Assembly: GCA_965602675.1 (NCBI GenBank)
Contig: CBFCZO010000001.1
Span: 61,690 to 125,689 of the forward strand
Source: DATKUA01 sp965602675
Lineage (GTDB): Bacteria; Acidobacteriota; DATKUA01
DNA: 64,000 nucleotides
Direction of reading: 5' to 3'
In this document: piece after piece, positions 8,226-16,166 of the stretch
Layout of the letters: every line of letters starts with the position of its first letter
Position numbering within the stretch: position 1 is the first letter of the stretch
The notes under the pieces: generated by a model
Databases searched by the model: none
What the model was told of the DNA's origin: nothing
The model's input: the letters and a program-made list of their open reading frames with translations, nothing else
Position numbers and translations under genes: made by a program

Positions 8226-8460
8226 GATTTCACCGCTGCGGGATTGCGATCTGCGCACTCCAGCGCGTAAGCCTTTCTATGTTTGAGAAACAAGAAACGT
8301 ACCAATCCCAGAATTAAACGTAAGTTTTTTGTTTTCTGATAGTTAGCTTGCCATTCGGTTCTCCTCGGCATTCCGGTTCTGTTTCACAAGCACTTCATCG
8401 CGTTTCATCTTGAAACCGCCGACATTCCCAATCTTGAAAAGATGCTGCCTTCGGCTTAGA

Positions 8461-8480
8461 CTCCTGCCTTGCGGTAGGAG
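8461..8480 (+). repeat. leader hairpin before the metal-transporter operon
   Basis: CTCCTGCC and GGTAGGAG pair (8 bp, one G-T) around loop TTGC, ending two bases before the AGGAGGG ribosome site. It could affect translation of the CbiM/NikM gene. No full riboswitch consensus was recognised in 8226-8497, which otherwise holds no gene. Confidence 0.5.
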
Positions 8481-8497
8481 CAGGAGGGAGTGCGGGA

Positions 8498-9148
8498 TTG
8501 CATATATCCGATGGAGTTCTCTCTGAGTCGATAGCCGGGCAGGCGATTCTCGCGGGCGGGACTCTGCTCGCGCTGGCTGGCACGGCGGTGGGATTGAGGA
8601 AAATCGATTACGAGAGGGTGCCTCGGGCGGCGGTTCTCAGCGCGGCATTTTTCGTGGCGTCGCTGGTCCATGTAAGGGTGGGGCCGACAAGCGTGCATCT
8701 TATTCTCAACGGCCTAGTAGGCATCGTTTTGGGCTGGGCCGCTTTCCCGGCGTTGTTGATCGGTCTCCTGCTGCAGGCCGTCTTTTTCGGACACGGCGGG
8801 ATCACTACGCTCGGCCTGAACACGTTCAATTTCGCCTTTCCGGCGCTTTTGTGTTTTTGGTTTTTCAGTTCGGCTATTCGCAGATCGAGATCGAAGGGCC
8901 TGATTCTGCTCTTGGGCTTTTCGGGAGGGGCGATATCTCTCGCTTCCGCCGCATTCATGGTAGCTGTGGAGCTTCTGGCGACCGGTGGCGAGTTCGAGTT
9001 GATTGCCCAGGGCGTGTTTCTGGCACATCTGCCGATAGCGATTATCGAGGGAGTGGTTACGGCCGCAACGGTTGTTTTTCTTCATCAAGTGCGTCCGGAA
9101 TTGCTCGATCCTCCATATCTGATTCGTAAAGAGGTTACAAATGGTTAA
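8498..9148 (+). CDS. ECF transporter S component, CbiM/NikM type (cobalt or nickel)
   Basis: A 216-residue polytopic membrane protein that binds and passes Ni2+ or Co2+. The TTG at 8498 gives MHISDGVLS, matching the conserved MHIPDGFLS start whose free amino terminus and His ligate the metal in this family; AGGAGGG lies upstream. Later motifs HVRVGPTSVHLILNG (second metal His), FFGHGGITTLGLN and the C-terminal AHLPIAIIEGVVTA are also typical. It heads a five-gene plus-strand operon and overlaps the next gene by 8 bases. Cobalt and nickel types cannot be separated by eye; the accessory proteins downstream favour nickel. A hairpin (8461-8480) sits just before its ribosome site. Confidence 0.9.
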   Translation: MHISDGVLSESIAGQAILAGGTLLALAGTAVGLRKIDYERVPRAAVLSAAFFVASLVHVRVGPTSVHLILNGLVGIVLGWAAFPALLIGLLLQAVFFGHGGITTLGLNTFNFAFPALLCFWFFSSAIRRSRSKGLILLLGFSGGAISLASAAFMVAVELLATGGEFELIAQGVFLAHLPIAIIEGVVTAATVVFLHQVRPELLDPPYLIRKEVTNG

Positions 9149-9497
9149 CAGGCTCAGTATACCGGTTCGTCTTATGGCGGTGTCTTTCCTTCTCGTTTCG
9201 CCGCTTGCCGCTTGGGCCCATGGCCTGCATCTCGACGTCTACGTTGTCGAGGGGGCCTCGATCGAGGGCGAAGCTTACTACCACGGCGCCAAAGCTGCGG
9301 GCGCCAAGGTAGAGGTGTTCGCGCCGGACGGCAAGAAGCTTGGCGAGATGGAGACTGATGAGGAAGGCATGTTTGTCTTCAAGGCCGAGTTCCGCTGCGA
9401 TCACAGATTCGTGGTTACCGACAGCGGCCATCGCGCCACGGCCACGATTCCGGCTGAAGACCTGCCGGGCGATCTGCCGGCGTACAAAGGCCGCTAG
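9141..9497 (+). CDS. small secreted accessory protein of the metal importer, NikL/NikK-like N-terminal half
   Basis: A 118-residue protein with a signal peptide (residues about 1-27, cut after AWA) followed by His-Gly-Leu-His, so the mature N-terminus offers histidines that could bind metal. The rest is a carboxypeptidase-regulatory/Ig-like domain (YHGAKAAGAKVEVFAPDGK, then TDEEGMFVF), as in the periplasmic part of nickel ECF accessory proteins. It overlaps the S-component gene (ATGGTTAA). It lacks the C-terminal membrane segment found in single-gene homologues; that segment is encoded by the next gene. Assignment to this role rests on domain type and context. Confidence 0.7.
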   Translation: MVNRLSIPVRLMAVSFLLVSPLAAWAHGLHLDVYVVEGASIEGEAYYHGAKAAGAKVEVFAPDGKKLGEMETDEEGMFVFKAEFRCDHRFVVTDSGHRATATIPAEDLPGDLPAYKGR

Positions 9498-9529
9498 GTT
9501 GTTTAACGGCTCAACAAGGAGGGGGGATT

Positions 9530-9889
9530 ATGAGCGCTGACACCAAGAAAAACAGCAGAGTTTTATCTATTCTGATTGTGGCGATGTTAATCCTCCTGAC
9601 ATCCGGCATATGCTCCGCTCAGGATTCAGAGGCCAATGCTGCTGCTGAGGCGGAAAGTCTCGAAAGGTCAGCGGGCTCCGCGCTTAATAATGACGAGGTA
9701 AGGAGCATTGTGGAAGCGGCGGTGACGAAGAGGATCAGACCGCTGGTGCGAGAGATCAGGCGATTGGAAGAACAGGTGTGGCTACACGACATTCTTGGTG
9801 GGATCGGTTACATCGCCGGTCTGGCCGGCCTGGCATTCTATTTCCTCGGCGTAAGGCGGAAAGGGAAATTGAAGGGAGAAGGCAGGTAA
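9530..9889 (+). CDS. small membrane accessory protein of the metal importer, C-terminal half-like
   Basis: A 119-residue protein with a strong AAGGAGGGGGG site. It has a signal peptide (about 1-30), a polar helix (VTKRIRPLVREIRRLEEQV) and one C-terminal membrane span in LHDILGGIGYIAGLAGLAFYF. The 'GGIGYI-GLAGL' segment preceded by an arginine-rich helix is the typical C-terminus of NikL/CbiL-like components of nickel/cobalt ECF importers. Here it is a separate gene with its own signal sequence, apparently the split partner of the preceding gene. Basic residues after the span predict a cytoplasmic tail. Confidence 0.68.
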   Translation: MSADTKKNSRVLSILIVAMLILLTSGICSAQDSEANAAAEAESLERSAGSALNNDEVRSIVEAAVTKRIRPLVREIRRLEEQVWLHDILGGIGYIAGLAGLAFYFLGVRRKGKLKGEGR

Positions 9890-9934
9890 ACGGCTGCCGT
9901 TGCTGACCGGCTGCTTAAATGGAAAGCTGATTGA

Positions 9935-10684
9935 GTGACTTGCGAGACCTACCTTAAAGGCGACTCACCATTACGCCTTATAGATCCGCGCTTCCGAGTT
10001 GTTGCGGCGCTTGGATTTACACTACTCGTAGCGATCGGATCGAGCTTCGAGGTGCTGGGCGCCGCATTGCTGCTGGCTGTGTTGGTTTCGTTGGCATCAA
10101 ACCTGCCCCCGGCCCCAACAATCAGGCGTATTGTCTTGCTGAATATTTTTATGCTGTTGCTGTTTCTCTTCCTGCCGCTTTCGGCGACCGGGGAGGTGCT
10201 TTTCAGATTGGGGCCGCTGGCCTGGTCTAGCAAGGGCGTGAGAATAGCCGCTGTAATCGCGCTCAAAGCCAACACCATCGTCCTTACCTACACCGCGTTG
10301 CTCAGCACGATAGATCCGGTCCGCCTGGGCCATGCGCTGCACCGTCTGAAGGTTCCGGAGAAGCTGGTCCATCTTCTGCTTTTCACCATCCGCTACATCG
10401 ACGTGGTTCACCATGAGTACGACCGTCTGGTCCAGGCAATGAGGATCCGATGTTTCAGGCCGCGGCTCAGCCTGCACACGCTCAGGACTTACGGTTATCT
10501 GTTCGGAATGCTGCTGGTAAACAGCTTCGATCGCTCCGACAGGGTGGTGGCGGCGATGAAATGCAGAGGTTTCCGCGGCAGGTTTTATTCGCTGAGCGAG
10601 TTTTCCACTGGCGGAGGAGAAGCGGTCTTTGCAGTTTTTGCTATCGCTGCGCTATTACTACTCGGGTGGATCGAATGGGCCTGA
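9935..10684 (+). CDS. ECF transporter T component, CbiQ/NikQ family
   Basis: A 249-residue integral membrane protein that couples the S component to the ATPase. About five hydrophobic spans are visible. The two coupling-helix motifs lie near residues 168 and 208: AMRIRCF and AMKCRGF. The second matches the Ala-x-x-Arg-Gly consensus; in the first the usual Gly is Cys. The start is GTG 9935 with a weak GGAAAG upstream. Its stop overlaps the ATPase start by 10 bases, as expected for subunits made in fixed ratio. Confidence 0.9.
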   Translation: MTCETYLKGDSPLRLIDPRFRVVAALGFTLLVAIGSSFEVLGAALLLAVLVSLASNLPPAPTIRRIVLLNIFMLLLFLFLPLSATGEVLFRLGPLAWSSKGVRIAAVIALKANTIVLTYTALLSTIDPVRLGHALHRLKVPEKLVHLLLFTIRYIDVVHHEYDRLVQAMRIRCFRPRLSLHTLRTYGYLFGMLLVNSFDRSDRVVAAMKCRGFRGRFYSLSEFSTGGGEAVFAVFAIAALLLLGWIEWA

Positions 10685-11346
10685 ACGAAAAGCTGCTGCG
10701 GATCAGCAGCCTGGAGTTTTCCTACATGCCGGGGGCACGTGTGCTCAGGGGACTGGACCTAGAGCTGGGGAGCAGCGAACGGGTTGGGTTGATCGGGCCG
10801 AACGGTAGCGGCAAGACGACATTGCTTCATCTGATGGTCGGCCTGCTCAAACCCAGCGCGGGAGAAATAGAGGCGTTTGGCAAACCAAGACGTTCCGAGG
10901 GCGATTTCTGGGAGGTTCGGGCACGTATGGGGCTGCTGTTCCAGGATGCCGAGGATCAGCTTTTCAGTCCCACCGTCATCGAGGATGTCGCTTTCGGTCC
11001 GCTTAATCTCGGCAAAAAGTCGTCAGAAGCGATGATAATTGCAAGCGAGAAACTGGCGGAGGTGGGCTTGCCGGGCTTCGAGGATCGAATCACTTATCGC
11101 CTGTCGGCAGGCGAGAAGCGGCTGGTATCGCTGGCATCGGTTCTGGCCATGGAGCCGGATGTTCTGCTCCTCGACGAGCCAACTTCCGGACTCGACGAGC
11201 AGGCGGTGGGGAGGGTAGAAGACATCCTCAATGAGCTCTCACATGCGATGATCGTTGTTTCTCATGACAGGGAATTTCTCAAGCATGTCACCAACAGATG
11301 GCTACGCCTTGAAAGCGGCGCGCTCAGCACTGTGGATCTCAGCTAG
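10675..11346 (+). CDS. ECF transporter ATPase, CbiO/NikO family
   Basis: A 223-residue ABC ATPase powering the importer. The ATG at 10675 overlaps the T-component stop (ATGGGCCTGA); the longer upstream frame lies inside that gene. Motifs: Walker A GPNGSGKTT near 41, Q-loop LLFQDAEDQLF near 84, signature RLSAGEKRLVSLA near 137 (LSAGE in place of LSGGQ, normal in this family), Walker B VLLLDEPTSGLD near 159 and switch His IVVSHD. Only one ATPase gene is present, so the complex probably uses a homodimer. Confidence 0.93.
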   Translation: MGLNEKLLRISSLEFSYMPGARVLRGLDLELGSSERVGLIGPNGSGKTTLLHLMVGLLKPSAGEIEAFGKPRRSEGDFWEVRARMGLLFQDAEDQLFSPTVIEDVAFGPLNLGKKSSEAMIIASEKLAEVGLPGFEDRITYRLSAGEKRLVSLASVLAMEPDVLLLDEPTSGLDEQAVGRVEDILNELSHAMIVVSHDREFLKHVTNRWLRLESGALSTVDLS

Positions 11347-11514
11347 CACGGAAGTAAGGCGAATCGCAACGGGAACATTGCCGGTCGCCGCGGGAGGCTG
11401 CTGGCGCACTTCAATTTCGGTCTTTACAATCCATATAGCAACTGTGATTAAATCCCGTTTTCGAAGCACCACTATGTTGTGATGATCGAATTCCTATCCG
11501 AAAGGAGAAAACAA

Positions 11515-13692
11515 ATGACTTTCTCACGTTCGCAAACCATACGCTCGGTGCTTTCGGCACTTCCCCTCCTGCTAATCCTGATACCCCAGGTCGCTGCTGT
11601 AACGGAAGAACAACATGCGGAGCAGCTCAAAACATTGGAAAACTACATCGCCGTGCACATGGAGGCCAACAGGATCCCCGGGATGAGCGTCGCGTTGTTC
11701 AAAGGCGACTTCTCATGGGCCAAGGGCTTCGGCTGGTCAGACCTCGAGAACAAGGTCCCAGCAAAGCCAGAGACCGCCTATCGTCTTGCCTCGGTATCCA
11801 AGTCGATGACCGCCCTTGCAGTGATGAAACTGTCGCTCGAGGGCAAGCTCGACCTCGATGGTGAAATCCAGACCTATGTTCCTTACTTTCTGGCAAAGAA
11901 ATGGCCCGTGAAGGTGAGGCAGGTGATGGGGCACATCGGCGGCATCAGCCACTACAAGGATTACGGCGCTGAGGGTTTCTTCACGGAGCACTACGACACG
12001 AAGCGTGCGATCGAGGTTTTCGCCGAATGGGATTTGGTCGCCAAACCGGGGACCGAATACAACTACTCCAGCTACGGCTTCAACCTCCTCGCTGCGGCGG
12101 TCGAGGGCGCCTCCGGCCGGCCCTTCGGAGAATACATGAGGGAGAAAATCTGGGAGCCATTGGGGATGGACGACACTAGGCTGGACGATCCTTACGATCT
12201 GATTTCCAATCGCGCCCGCGGCTATCGAAGAGTCCGGGGGGAGGTCAAGAATTCCAGGTTCGTCGACATTAGCAGCCGCCTAGGGGGGGGTGGCTTCAGG
12301 AGCACAGCGCCCGACCTGATCAAGTATGTCAGGGGACTCTTCGCCGGTGATGTGATACCCCGTGAGGCGGTGCAGGTGATGTGGGATTCAATGGCCACCA
12401 GCGACGGCCGCTTCACCAACTACGGTATGGGCTGGAACACCGTCTCCCGGTCTGGTTACTGGGTGATAGGCCATAGCGGCGGCCAAGCGGAGACCAGCAC
12501 TTATCTGTTCTTCATTCCCTGGGAAGACTTCGCGATCGCCGTCTGCAGTAACCTGGAGGGCGCACCGATCTACGAGATCGCAGGAGAAGCCGCGGGGCTT
12601 TTCTTGGGAACGTGTTCCCTTTCAGCGGAAACGCCCGACAGGGTGGCAGCCGAACAGTATGACATCCTCAGCGACGCTTGGAACTTCGGCCTGAGCTGGT
12701 TCGACCGCTATGGCGGGTCTGTCACGGCCGAGACGGACGAGCTGGCTTCGGCGTTTGAGTACTTCAATGAAGCTTTGAACCGCGGGCAATTCGAAAAGGA
12801 TTTTGAAGCAGCGGTGCGGAAAAAGGATGACGGAATTCACCCCGTCGCCGGAATGCCGATGATCAAGGTCGGCTCATATGTAACCGCGAAACTGGTTGAA
12901 AAGTACGGTGCGGAAAGGCTTGCACATTACCGGCTGGAGGGAGCGCTGCCGTTTTTCCGCGATTACATCGAGCTTTGCGGCGAGGATGAGACCATTCCCG
13001 AGCGGTTCCGCCTGAGTGATGAGACATGTGAGATGGTGACTGAGTGGGCCGAATCGTGGGATGAGACCTGGACGGAAGAGGTTCGCGGCATCGCCTTGCA
13101 GCATAACAGTGATCTGGAAGGCGCAGCGCAGCGGTTCAAGGAGATATTTACCGGCGCGGAGATCTACCCGCGTTTCAACGGTCAACTTAACAGATATGCG
13201 TATTACTTGAAGTCGCGGGACAAGCTCGATGAAGGTCTGGCCGTTCTGCATATCGCCGCAAATCTCTATCCCAGCAATGCCAGCCTTTTCGACAGCATCG
13301 GCGAGTTCTATCTGGCGAAAGAAGATGAGGAAAGAGCGGTCGAATTCTATACGAAGGCGCTCGAGGTTGATCAGGAGTATGCAAGTTCCAGAATGGCCCT
13401 AGCCACGATAAACGCCGTCGAGTTGAGCGACATGGAGATGGACGCGTTGGCGGGAGAATATGAGCTAGTCAGGTGGCTGAAACTGTCGGTCTTCATAAAG
13501 GACGGCAAGCTGATGATGATGTCCGCCGATGGAGATGAGCTGGAAATGGTTCCGCAATCGGGGACGGAGTTCTATGCCCGCGATGATGAAGATGTTCTAC
13601 TGATTACTTTTCAAAAGGACGAGGACGGCAAAGTCGTCGAAATCAAGATAAAGATCCGTGGGCAGGAACTGCCCGGCAAGAGGGTTAATTAG
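11515..13692 (+). CDS. secreted class C beta-lactamase-like serine hydrolase with TPR tail
   Basis: A 725-residue exported protein. ATG 11515 is chosen because AAAGGAG lies 7 bases upstream and a signal peptide follows directly. Residues about 35-380 form a penicillin-binding/beta-lactamase fold: SVSKSM carries the nucleophile S-x-x-K, YNYSSYGFNLL the Tyr motif (Y-S-S where Y-S-N is usual), and GHSGGQAETS the third box. Residues about 560-640 contain TPR-like helices (LFDSIGEFYLAKEDEERAVEF), and a small beta domain ends the protein, as in peptidase-like members that trim peptides and not antibiotics. Substrate unknown. It is monocistronic, with a terminator at 13722. Confidence 0.87.
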   Translation: MTFSRSQTIRSVLSALPLLLILIPQVAAVTEEQHAEQLKTLENYIAVHMEANRIPGMSVALFKGDFSWAKGFGWSDLENKVPAKPETAYRLASVSKSMTALAVMKLSLEGKLDLDGEIQTYVPYFLAKKWPVKVRQVMGHIGGISHYKDYGAEGFFTEHYDTKRAIEVFAEWDLVAKPGTEYNYSSYGFNLLAAAVEGASGRPFGEYMREKIWEPLGMDDTRLDDPYDLISNRARGYRRVRGEVKNSRFVDISSRLGGGGFRSTAPDLIKYVRGLFAGDVIPREAVQVMWDSMATSDGRFTNYGMGWNTVSRSGYWVIGHSGGQAETSTYLFFIPWEDFAIAVCSNLEGAPIYEIAGEAAGLFLGTCSLSAETPDRVAAEQYDILSDAWNFGLSWFDRYGGSVTAETDELASAFEYFNEALNRGQFEKDFEAAVRKKDDGIHPVAGMPMIKVGSYVTAKLVEKYGAERLAHYRLEGALPFFRDYIELCGEDETIPERFRLSDETCEMVTEWAESWDETWTEEVRGIALQHNSDLEGAAQRFKEIFTGAEIYPRFNGQLNRYAYYLKSRDKLDEGLAVLHIAANLYPSNASLFDSIGEFYLAKEDEERAVEFYTKALEVDQEYASSRMALATINAVELSDMEMDALAGEYELVRWLKLSVFIKDGKLMMMSADGDELEMVPQSGTEFYARDDEDVLLITFQKDEDGKVVEIKIKIRGQELPGKRVN

Positions 13693-13721
13693 TCGAACCA
13701 GATAGCATCTATAAATTAACA

Positions 13722-13757
13722 GAATCCGGAGAGTTGTTTTCTCCGGGTTCTTTGTCT
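13722..13757 (+). terminator. intrinsic terminator after the serine hydrolase
   Basis: A 10-bp stem (GAATCCGGAG / CTCCGGGTTC, one T-G pair) with a 9-base loop is followed by TTTGTCTGTT. It lies 30 bases after the hydrolase stop codon. Confidence 0.75.
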
Positions 13758-13846
13758 GTTCCGAGCAGGACAATAACAACTTAGGAAGTTAATGACGCCC
13801 GGCTGCGTTTTATATCTTATGCAGGCTGACGAGGAGAATCTGTGTC

Positions 13847-14284
13847 TTGTATGAAATAGTCTTTATCGATCCGAAATCGACTCGAAGAGCTGAAATTAGA
13901 AGAGGTCTGTCGGGCATATCGGGCAATCTCAAGATCAGAGCTTTCAGCTCGCTTAAGACAGCAGAGAGAGCCCTCAGAACGGGAGGCGCTACGTGCGTCC
14001 TCTATTCTCTCACTGATCAGGATCTCAAGGGAGGGGGAGTCGCGGATATCTCCAAAGCTTTGAGCAGGCCACTGCCCGTTATTCTTATAGTTGAACCCGG
14101 AGATGTCGAGGCCGGCAAGGGCTTCGCGGTGGTTGCCGAAGAGGTCCGCAACTTGGCGCAGCGCAGCGCAGAGGCAGCCAAGGACACAGCAGCACTGATC
14201 GAGGAGGCGCAGTCCGACGCCGAGGAGAGCGCTTCTGCCAGCGAGGAGATGAGCGCGCAGGCCCGCGAAATGGCCGACATTTAA
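13847..14284 (+). pseudogene. pseudo-receiver joined to a collapsed chemoreceptor tip
   Basis: An intact 145-codon frame from TTG 13847 (GAGGAG upstream). Residues 1-85 resemble a CheY-like receiver but S54 replaces the phosphoacceptor Asp (VLYSLTD), and the fold is cut before the switch Lys. From E88 the protein is the highly conserved hairpin tip of a methyl-accepting chemotaxis protein, EAGKGFAVVAEEVRNLAQRS, continuing to LIEE; it then jumps to AEESASASEEMSAQAREM, which in intact chemoreceptors lies roughly 70 residues further on. There is no ligand domain, membrane span or HAMP. This looks like a deletion or recombination product. It is open and has a start site, so a short expressed protein cannot be excluded. 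Confidence 0.72.
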
Positions 14285-14424
14285 TCCAAGCGCACCGGTA
14301 TCTGTGAAAGATCACTACATCATTCACAAGTCCGATCTTCTCCAACAGGGTGAGTTGGACGATCCGATCATACATGCGGGCGATTGATAACGTTTATTTA
14401 CCCAAACGGTATAAATAGATAACG

Positions 14425-14470
14425 CAGCCGGTTGTGACACCAGAGTCGCAACCGGCTGTGGCTTTTCTGT
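14425..14470 (+). terminator. strong intrinsic terminator before the permease operon
   Basis: A 13-bp stem (14425-14437 with 14446-14458, one T-G pair), 8-base loop CACCAGAG, followed by TGGCTTTTCTGT. It closes transcription of the chimera and insulates the sigma-54 promoter downstream. The rest of 14285-14615 carries that promoter and no convincing gene. Confidence 0.88.
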
Positions 14471-14557
14471 CCCGCATTGTTTCCGAGCCCCAATGAGTGT
14501 GGGAATTACTATCATATTATCAACAGTTTAGCGTAATATCTTTGCAGAACGGTTTGT

Positions 14558-14573
14558 TGGCCCGCGGTTTGCA
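14558..14573 (+). promoter_or_regulatory. sigma-54 (RpoN) -24/-12 promoter
   Basis: TGGCCCG-N4-TTGCA, with exactly 10 bases between the invariant GG and GC; it differs from the TGGCACG-N4-TTGCA consensus at one position. The predicted start of transcription is near 14584, leaving a leader of about 32 bases with a GAGGTAGAGGGGG ribosome region. The downstream cluster encodes an NtrC-family activator with an intact sigma-54 interaction loop, which fits. Confidence 0.82.
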
Positions 14574-14615
14574 GTTCTCGGAAGTGATCACTGTTTTCTG
14601 AGGTAGAGGGGGGCA

Positions 14616-16157
14616 ATGTTCTACCACCTGTTCTCAAAGGAAGTTCGCGAACTCCTGATGACATTCAGGTTCGGCGCGGCTCTGATCACGACGTTTGTGC
14701 TGATTGCTCTCAGTGTAATTGTGCTTGGTGATGATTATCTGCGACGGCGAAGCGAATACAACCGCCTGGCCGATTTATACGCTCAAGAAGCAGCGGAAGT
14801 CTACGTGCCTTCGTTGATATCCCCGCAATTGCACCGCCCTCCCTCTCCTCTGAGCATCTTCGCCGAGGGTGATACCAAGCACCTGGGCAACACGGTGGGA
14901 ATCAGCCGCTGGCAGGTGCCTGTGCACGCCGCCGGCAGCCTGACGGACAACATGCTGCTTAAGGCATACCCTTCATTCGACCTGATGACGGTCTTTATCC
15001 TCGTCGTAAGCGTTTTCGGCGTGCTTTTCAGTTACGACTCGCTCTCGGGAGAGCGTGAAAGGGGGATTCTAAAACAGATCTTCAGCAATCCCGTTTCCCG
15101 AGGAACGGTTTATGTTGCGAAGTTCGCCGCCGCCTCGGCCGTCCTCGCCATCCCGGTGGCTATTTCATTCTTGGCGTCGCTGCTGATCATCTCCTTCTAT
15201 CACGGCATCGGCTTCACGGGGCCGATGTGGACTGCGCTTGCCCTGATGCTGTTCTCGGGCCTGGTATGCGGGGCTGTCTTCGTGGCCCTCGGGATAGCCT
15301 GTTCGGCGCTGGTCCGTCGCTCCTCGGTAGCTCTAGTGCTCTCGTTGTTCCTGCTTGCGACGCTCGTGCTTTTCATGCCATCGGCTGCCAACGGCCTCTC
15401 CGGTTACTTCATTCCGCTGAAGCCGAGATCGGAAGTGGATATGTTCGTTGAGATATCTCTCAGCGAGGTCAGAGAGGAGGTGGACCGGAGATTAGCGGAA
15501 GAGTTGCGAAGGCTTGGTATAGCCCGCGGGACTTCATCCATGATCGGTCGCACCGGCGGGGAATCACTCTATTTGTTCGACGGAAATGCTGCGGCCTTTA
15601 GCCGGCACGTCCAAAGGGTGATCATCTCCGAACCCCGATATCAGAAACGAGCGGACGACATCTGGAATCTGGAGCACAGCCATTGGGAAGCGAAGACCCG
15701 GCAGGCTGAATTCAGCGCGGTGCTCTCTCTTGTTTCACCGGCCGGACATCTGCGTAGAGCATTTACCGCACTCGCCGGAACAGATTTCGAAACATATGGG
15801 AAGTTCATGGAAGCGGCACGATTATTTCGTCAACAACTACTTCGCTCCTTCAGAGCCAGGGGTTATTTCGACAGAAACGCGTGGGAGTTCATCAGCCGCC
15901 GGAAGAAGGATGAAATCACGGAGGAGAAATACAGGGCGCGGGGCGTTAAGTACATAGAAAGAATGCAACGAAGGGAACCACTGACGAATTGGGAGGGCAA
16001 TTGGGATCCGTTGCCGACCTCGATGATCCCCACGTTCCGATTTGAGGTTGAACCTGATTTCGAAACGGCTCTTCAGCCGATAAGCATTCTTTCGCTCATG
16101 GCTATCCTCCTATGTCTTTGCGGTTTTTTAGCTTTCCTGCGAATGGATGTCCGCTAA
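14616..16157 (+). CDS. ABC-2 type transporter permease (NosY/COG1277-like)
   Basis: A 513-residue membrane protein with an N-terminal span, a large outside loop (residues about 45-120 with RPPSPLSIFAEGD), then a block of five spans from about 125 to 280. The sequence SYDSLSGERERGILKQIFSNPVSR is the coupling-helix signature of ABC-2 exporters. A second long hydrophilic region (about 285-480) precedes the last span. It is the first gene after the sigma-54 promoter and is paralogous to the next gene. No ATPase is encoded next to it, so it must borrow one. Cargo unknown. Confidence 0.82.
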   Translation: MFYHLFSKEVRELLMTFRFGAALITTFVLIALSVIVLGDDYLRRRSEYNRLADLYAQEAAEVYVPSLISPQLHRPPSPLSIFAEGDTKHLGNTVGISRWQVPVHAAGSLTDNMLLKAYPSFDLMTVFILVVSVFGVLFSYDSLSGERERGILKQIFSNPVSRGTVYVAKFAAASAVLAIPVAISFLASLLIISFYHGIGFTGPMWTALALMLFSGLVCGAVFVALGIACSALVRRSSVALVLSLFLLATLVLFMPSAANGLSGYFIPLKPRSEVDMFVEISLSEVREEVDRRLAEELRRLGIARGTSSMIGRTGGESLYLFDGNAAAFSRHVQRVIISEPRYQKRADDIWNLEHSHWEAKTRQAEFSAVLSLVSPAGHLRRAFTALAGTDFETYGKFMEAARLFRQQLLRSFRARGYFDRNAWEFISRRKKDEITEEKYRARGVKYIERMQRREPLTNWEGNWDPLPTSMIPTFRFEVEPDFETALQPISILSLMAILLCLCGFLAFLRMDVR

Positions 16158-16166
16158 GGAGCGCGC

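Noticed and set aside
14304..14384. GTG-started 26-codon frame after the receptor chimera
   Set aside because: No ribosome site and no recognisable similarity; too short to support, though its residue mix looks protein-like.
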